Positions 5,647 through 6,103 of a stretch of DNA of 6,103 nucleotides are shown here, piece after piece. Origin of the DNA: Desulfoplanes sp. (lineage in GTDB: Bacteria > Desulfobacterota > Desulfovibrionia > Desulfovibrionales > Desulfomicrobiaceae); the NCBI GenBank assembly GCA_028708105.1, contig JAQVZR010000121.1, positions 1-6,103 on the forward strand, read 5' to 3'. Made by a program: the position numbers and the translations under genes. How positions within the stretch are numbered: position 1 is the stretch's first letter; every line of letters starts with the position of its first letter. The notes beneath the pieces are model-generated. The model had not been told where the DNA came from, did not search any database, and saw nothing but the letters and a program-made list of their open reading frames with translations.

Positions 5647-6103
5647 ATGAAAATTTTTGAATTGACCTGCGATGATCTGGGCCGGGAAATGCGCCGGGGC
5701 TACGGCAAGGGCGACTATCATGCCCGGGCGTTGTATAAATCTGTTTTTCAGAAAGGGCGCGTGGATCTGGGTGCTGTCGAGGAATTTCAGGCGTCCAAAG
5801 ACCTTGGAAAACGGGTTGCAAAGGACCTGGTTCTAAGTACCGGAAAAACGGGAGAATGCATCCATGAAGATGCAACGACCAAGTTCGTGACCATTCTTGA
5901 GGACGGTCAACGGGTCGAATCCGTCATTATTCCCATGCGCGGGTACAGTACTCTGTGTGTTTCCTCCCAGGTGGGCTGCAGGCAGGGATGCTTATTTTGT
6001 GAAACCGGAACCATGGGACTGGTGCGTACTCTGAGCACCGAGGAGATTGTTTCTCAGGTCTGGCGGGCCAGGTTTGAATTGGGATACACAGTACGCAATG
6101 TGG
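5647..6103 (+). CDS. radical SAM methyltransferase of the RlmN/Cfr family, 3' end outside window
   Basis: The first 152 residues of a radical SAM enzyme. The cluster-binding motif CxxxCxxC is CRQGCLFC at residues 111-118, inside LCVSSQVGCRQGCLFCETG, which matches RlmN and Cfr. These enzymes methylate an adenine of 23S rRNA (A2503) and, for RlmN, also tRNA, using a [4Fe-4S] cluster and two SAM molecules. The N-terminal 95 residues are the small helical RNA-binding-like domain (GYGKGDYHARALYKSVFQ at 18-35), then a beta part with VESVIIPM at 90-97. The residue after the third cysteine is Glu (E119) where RlmN normally has Ala, so it may belong to a side branch rather than be the housekeeping RlmN. 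The catalytic C-terminal cysteine and the GMGEP motif lie beyond the window. The start ATG at 5647 follows GGGGGGA (5635-5641) by 5 bases. It is transcribed away from the AT-rich region. Confidence 0.87.
   Translation, partial: MKIFELTCDDLGREMRRGYGKGDYHARALYKSVFQKGRVDLGAVEEFQASKDLGKRVAKDLVLSTGKTGECIHEDATTKFVTILEDGQRVESVIIPMRGYSTLCVSSQVGCRQGCLFCETGTMGLVRTLSTEEIVSQVWRARFELGYTVRNV

Noticed and set aside
5449..5875. Minus-strand frames upstream of and over the RlmN-like gene
   Set aside because: They are the complement of the radical SAM coding region and AT-rich spacer, with no family features.
1..6103. CRISPR array, tRNA, rRNA, transposase or toxin-antitoxin pair
   Set aside because: I saw no regular spacer repeats, no cloverleaf or rRNA sequence, no transposase motifs and no small paired genes on either strand.

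Overview
The window is about 50% GC bacterial chromosome with six protein-coding loci, two of them cut by the window edges. The gene families, namely an RsbW-type kinase domain fused to a long acyltransferase-like C-terminal part, a Rv2258c-type methyltransferase and a small exported YPGS protein, suggest a Gram-negative anaerobe of the Desulfobacterota (former Deltaproteobacteria). That placement is inferred from family recognition by eye; there is no rRNA or marker search behind it.

Layout. (1) 1-679, plus strand: C-terminal part of a class I SAM-dependent methyltransferase whose start lies left of the window. (2) 746-2068, minus strand, convergent with the first gene: a 440-residue protein with an N-terminal RsbW/anti-sigma-like ATPase fold that has lost its key ATP/Mg residues, followed by a long conserved but uncharacterised C-terminal part. 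(3) 2069-2723: a 655-base stretch without a convincing gene, holding two degenerate low-complexity repeat tracts and short scattered repeats. (4) 2724-3347, plus strand: the N-terminal half (about six membrane segments) of a major facilitator transporter with signs of decay. (5) 3523-4596, plus strand: a FUSC-family inner-membrane protein. (6) 4639-4689: a perfect 23-bp inverted repeat, probably a terminator shared by converging genes. (7) 4824-5201, minus strand: a small exported protein. (8) 5214-5646: a gene-free stretch whose first 240 bases are only about 20% GC, followed by a 10-bp hairpin. (9) 5647-6103, plus strand: N-terminal part of a radical SAM RlmN/Cfr-family methyltransferase running off the right edge.

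The genes do not form one obvious pathway. Strand switches separate most of them, and only the transporter remnant and the FUSC gene lie in the same direction next to each other, 175 bases apart. The window looks like ordinary, loosely packed chromosome with some gene decay. No mobile element, CRISPR array, tRNA, rRNA or clear new multi-gene system is visible. The points most worth a second look are the degenerate kinase fold, the scrambled and truncated transporter, and the very AT-rich island upstream of the RlmN-like gene.
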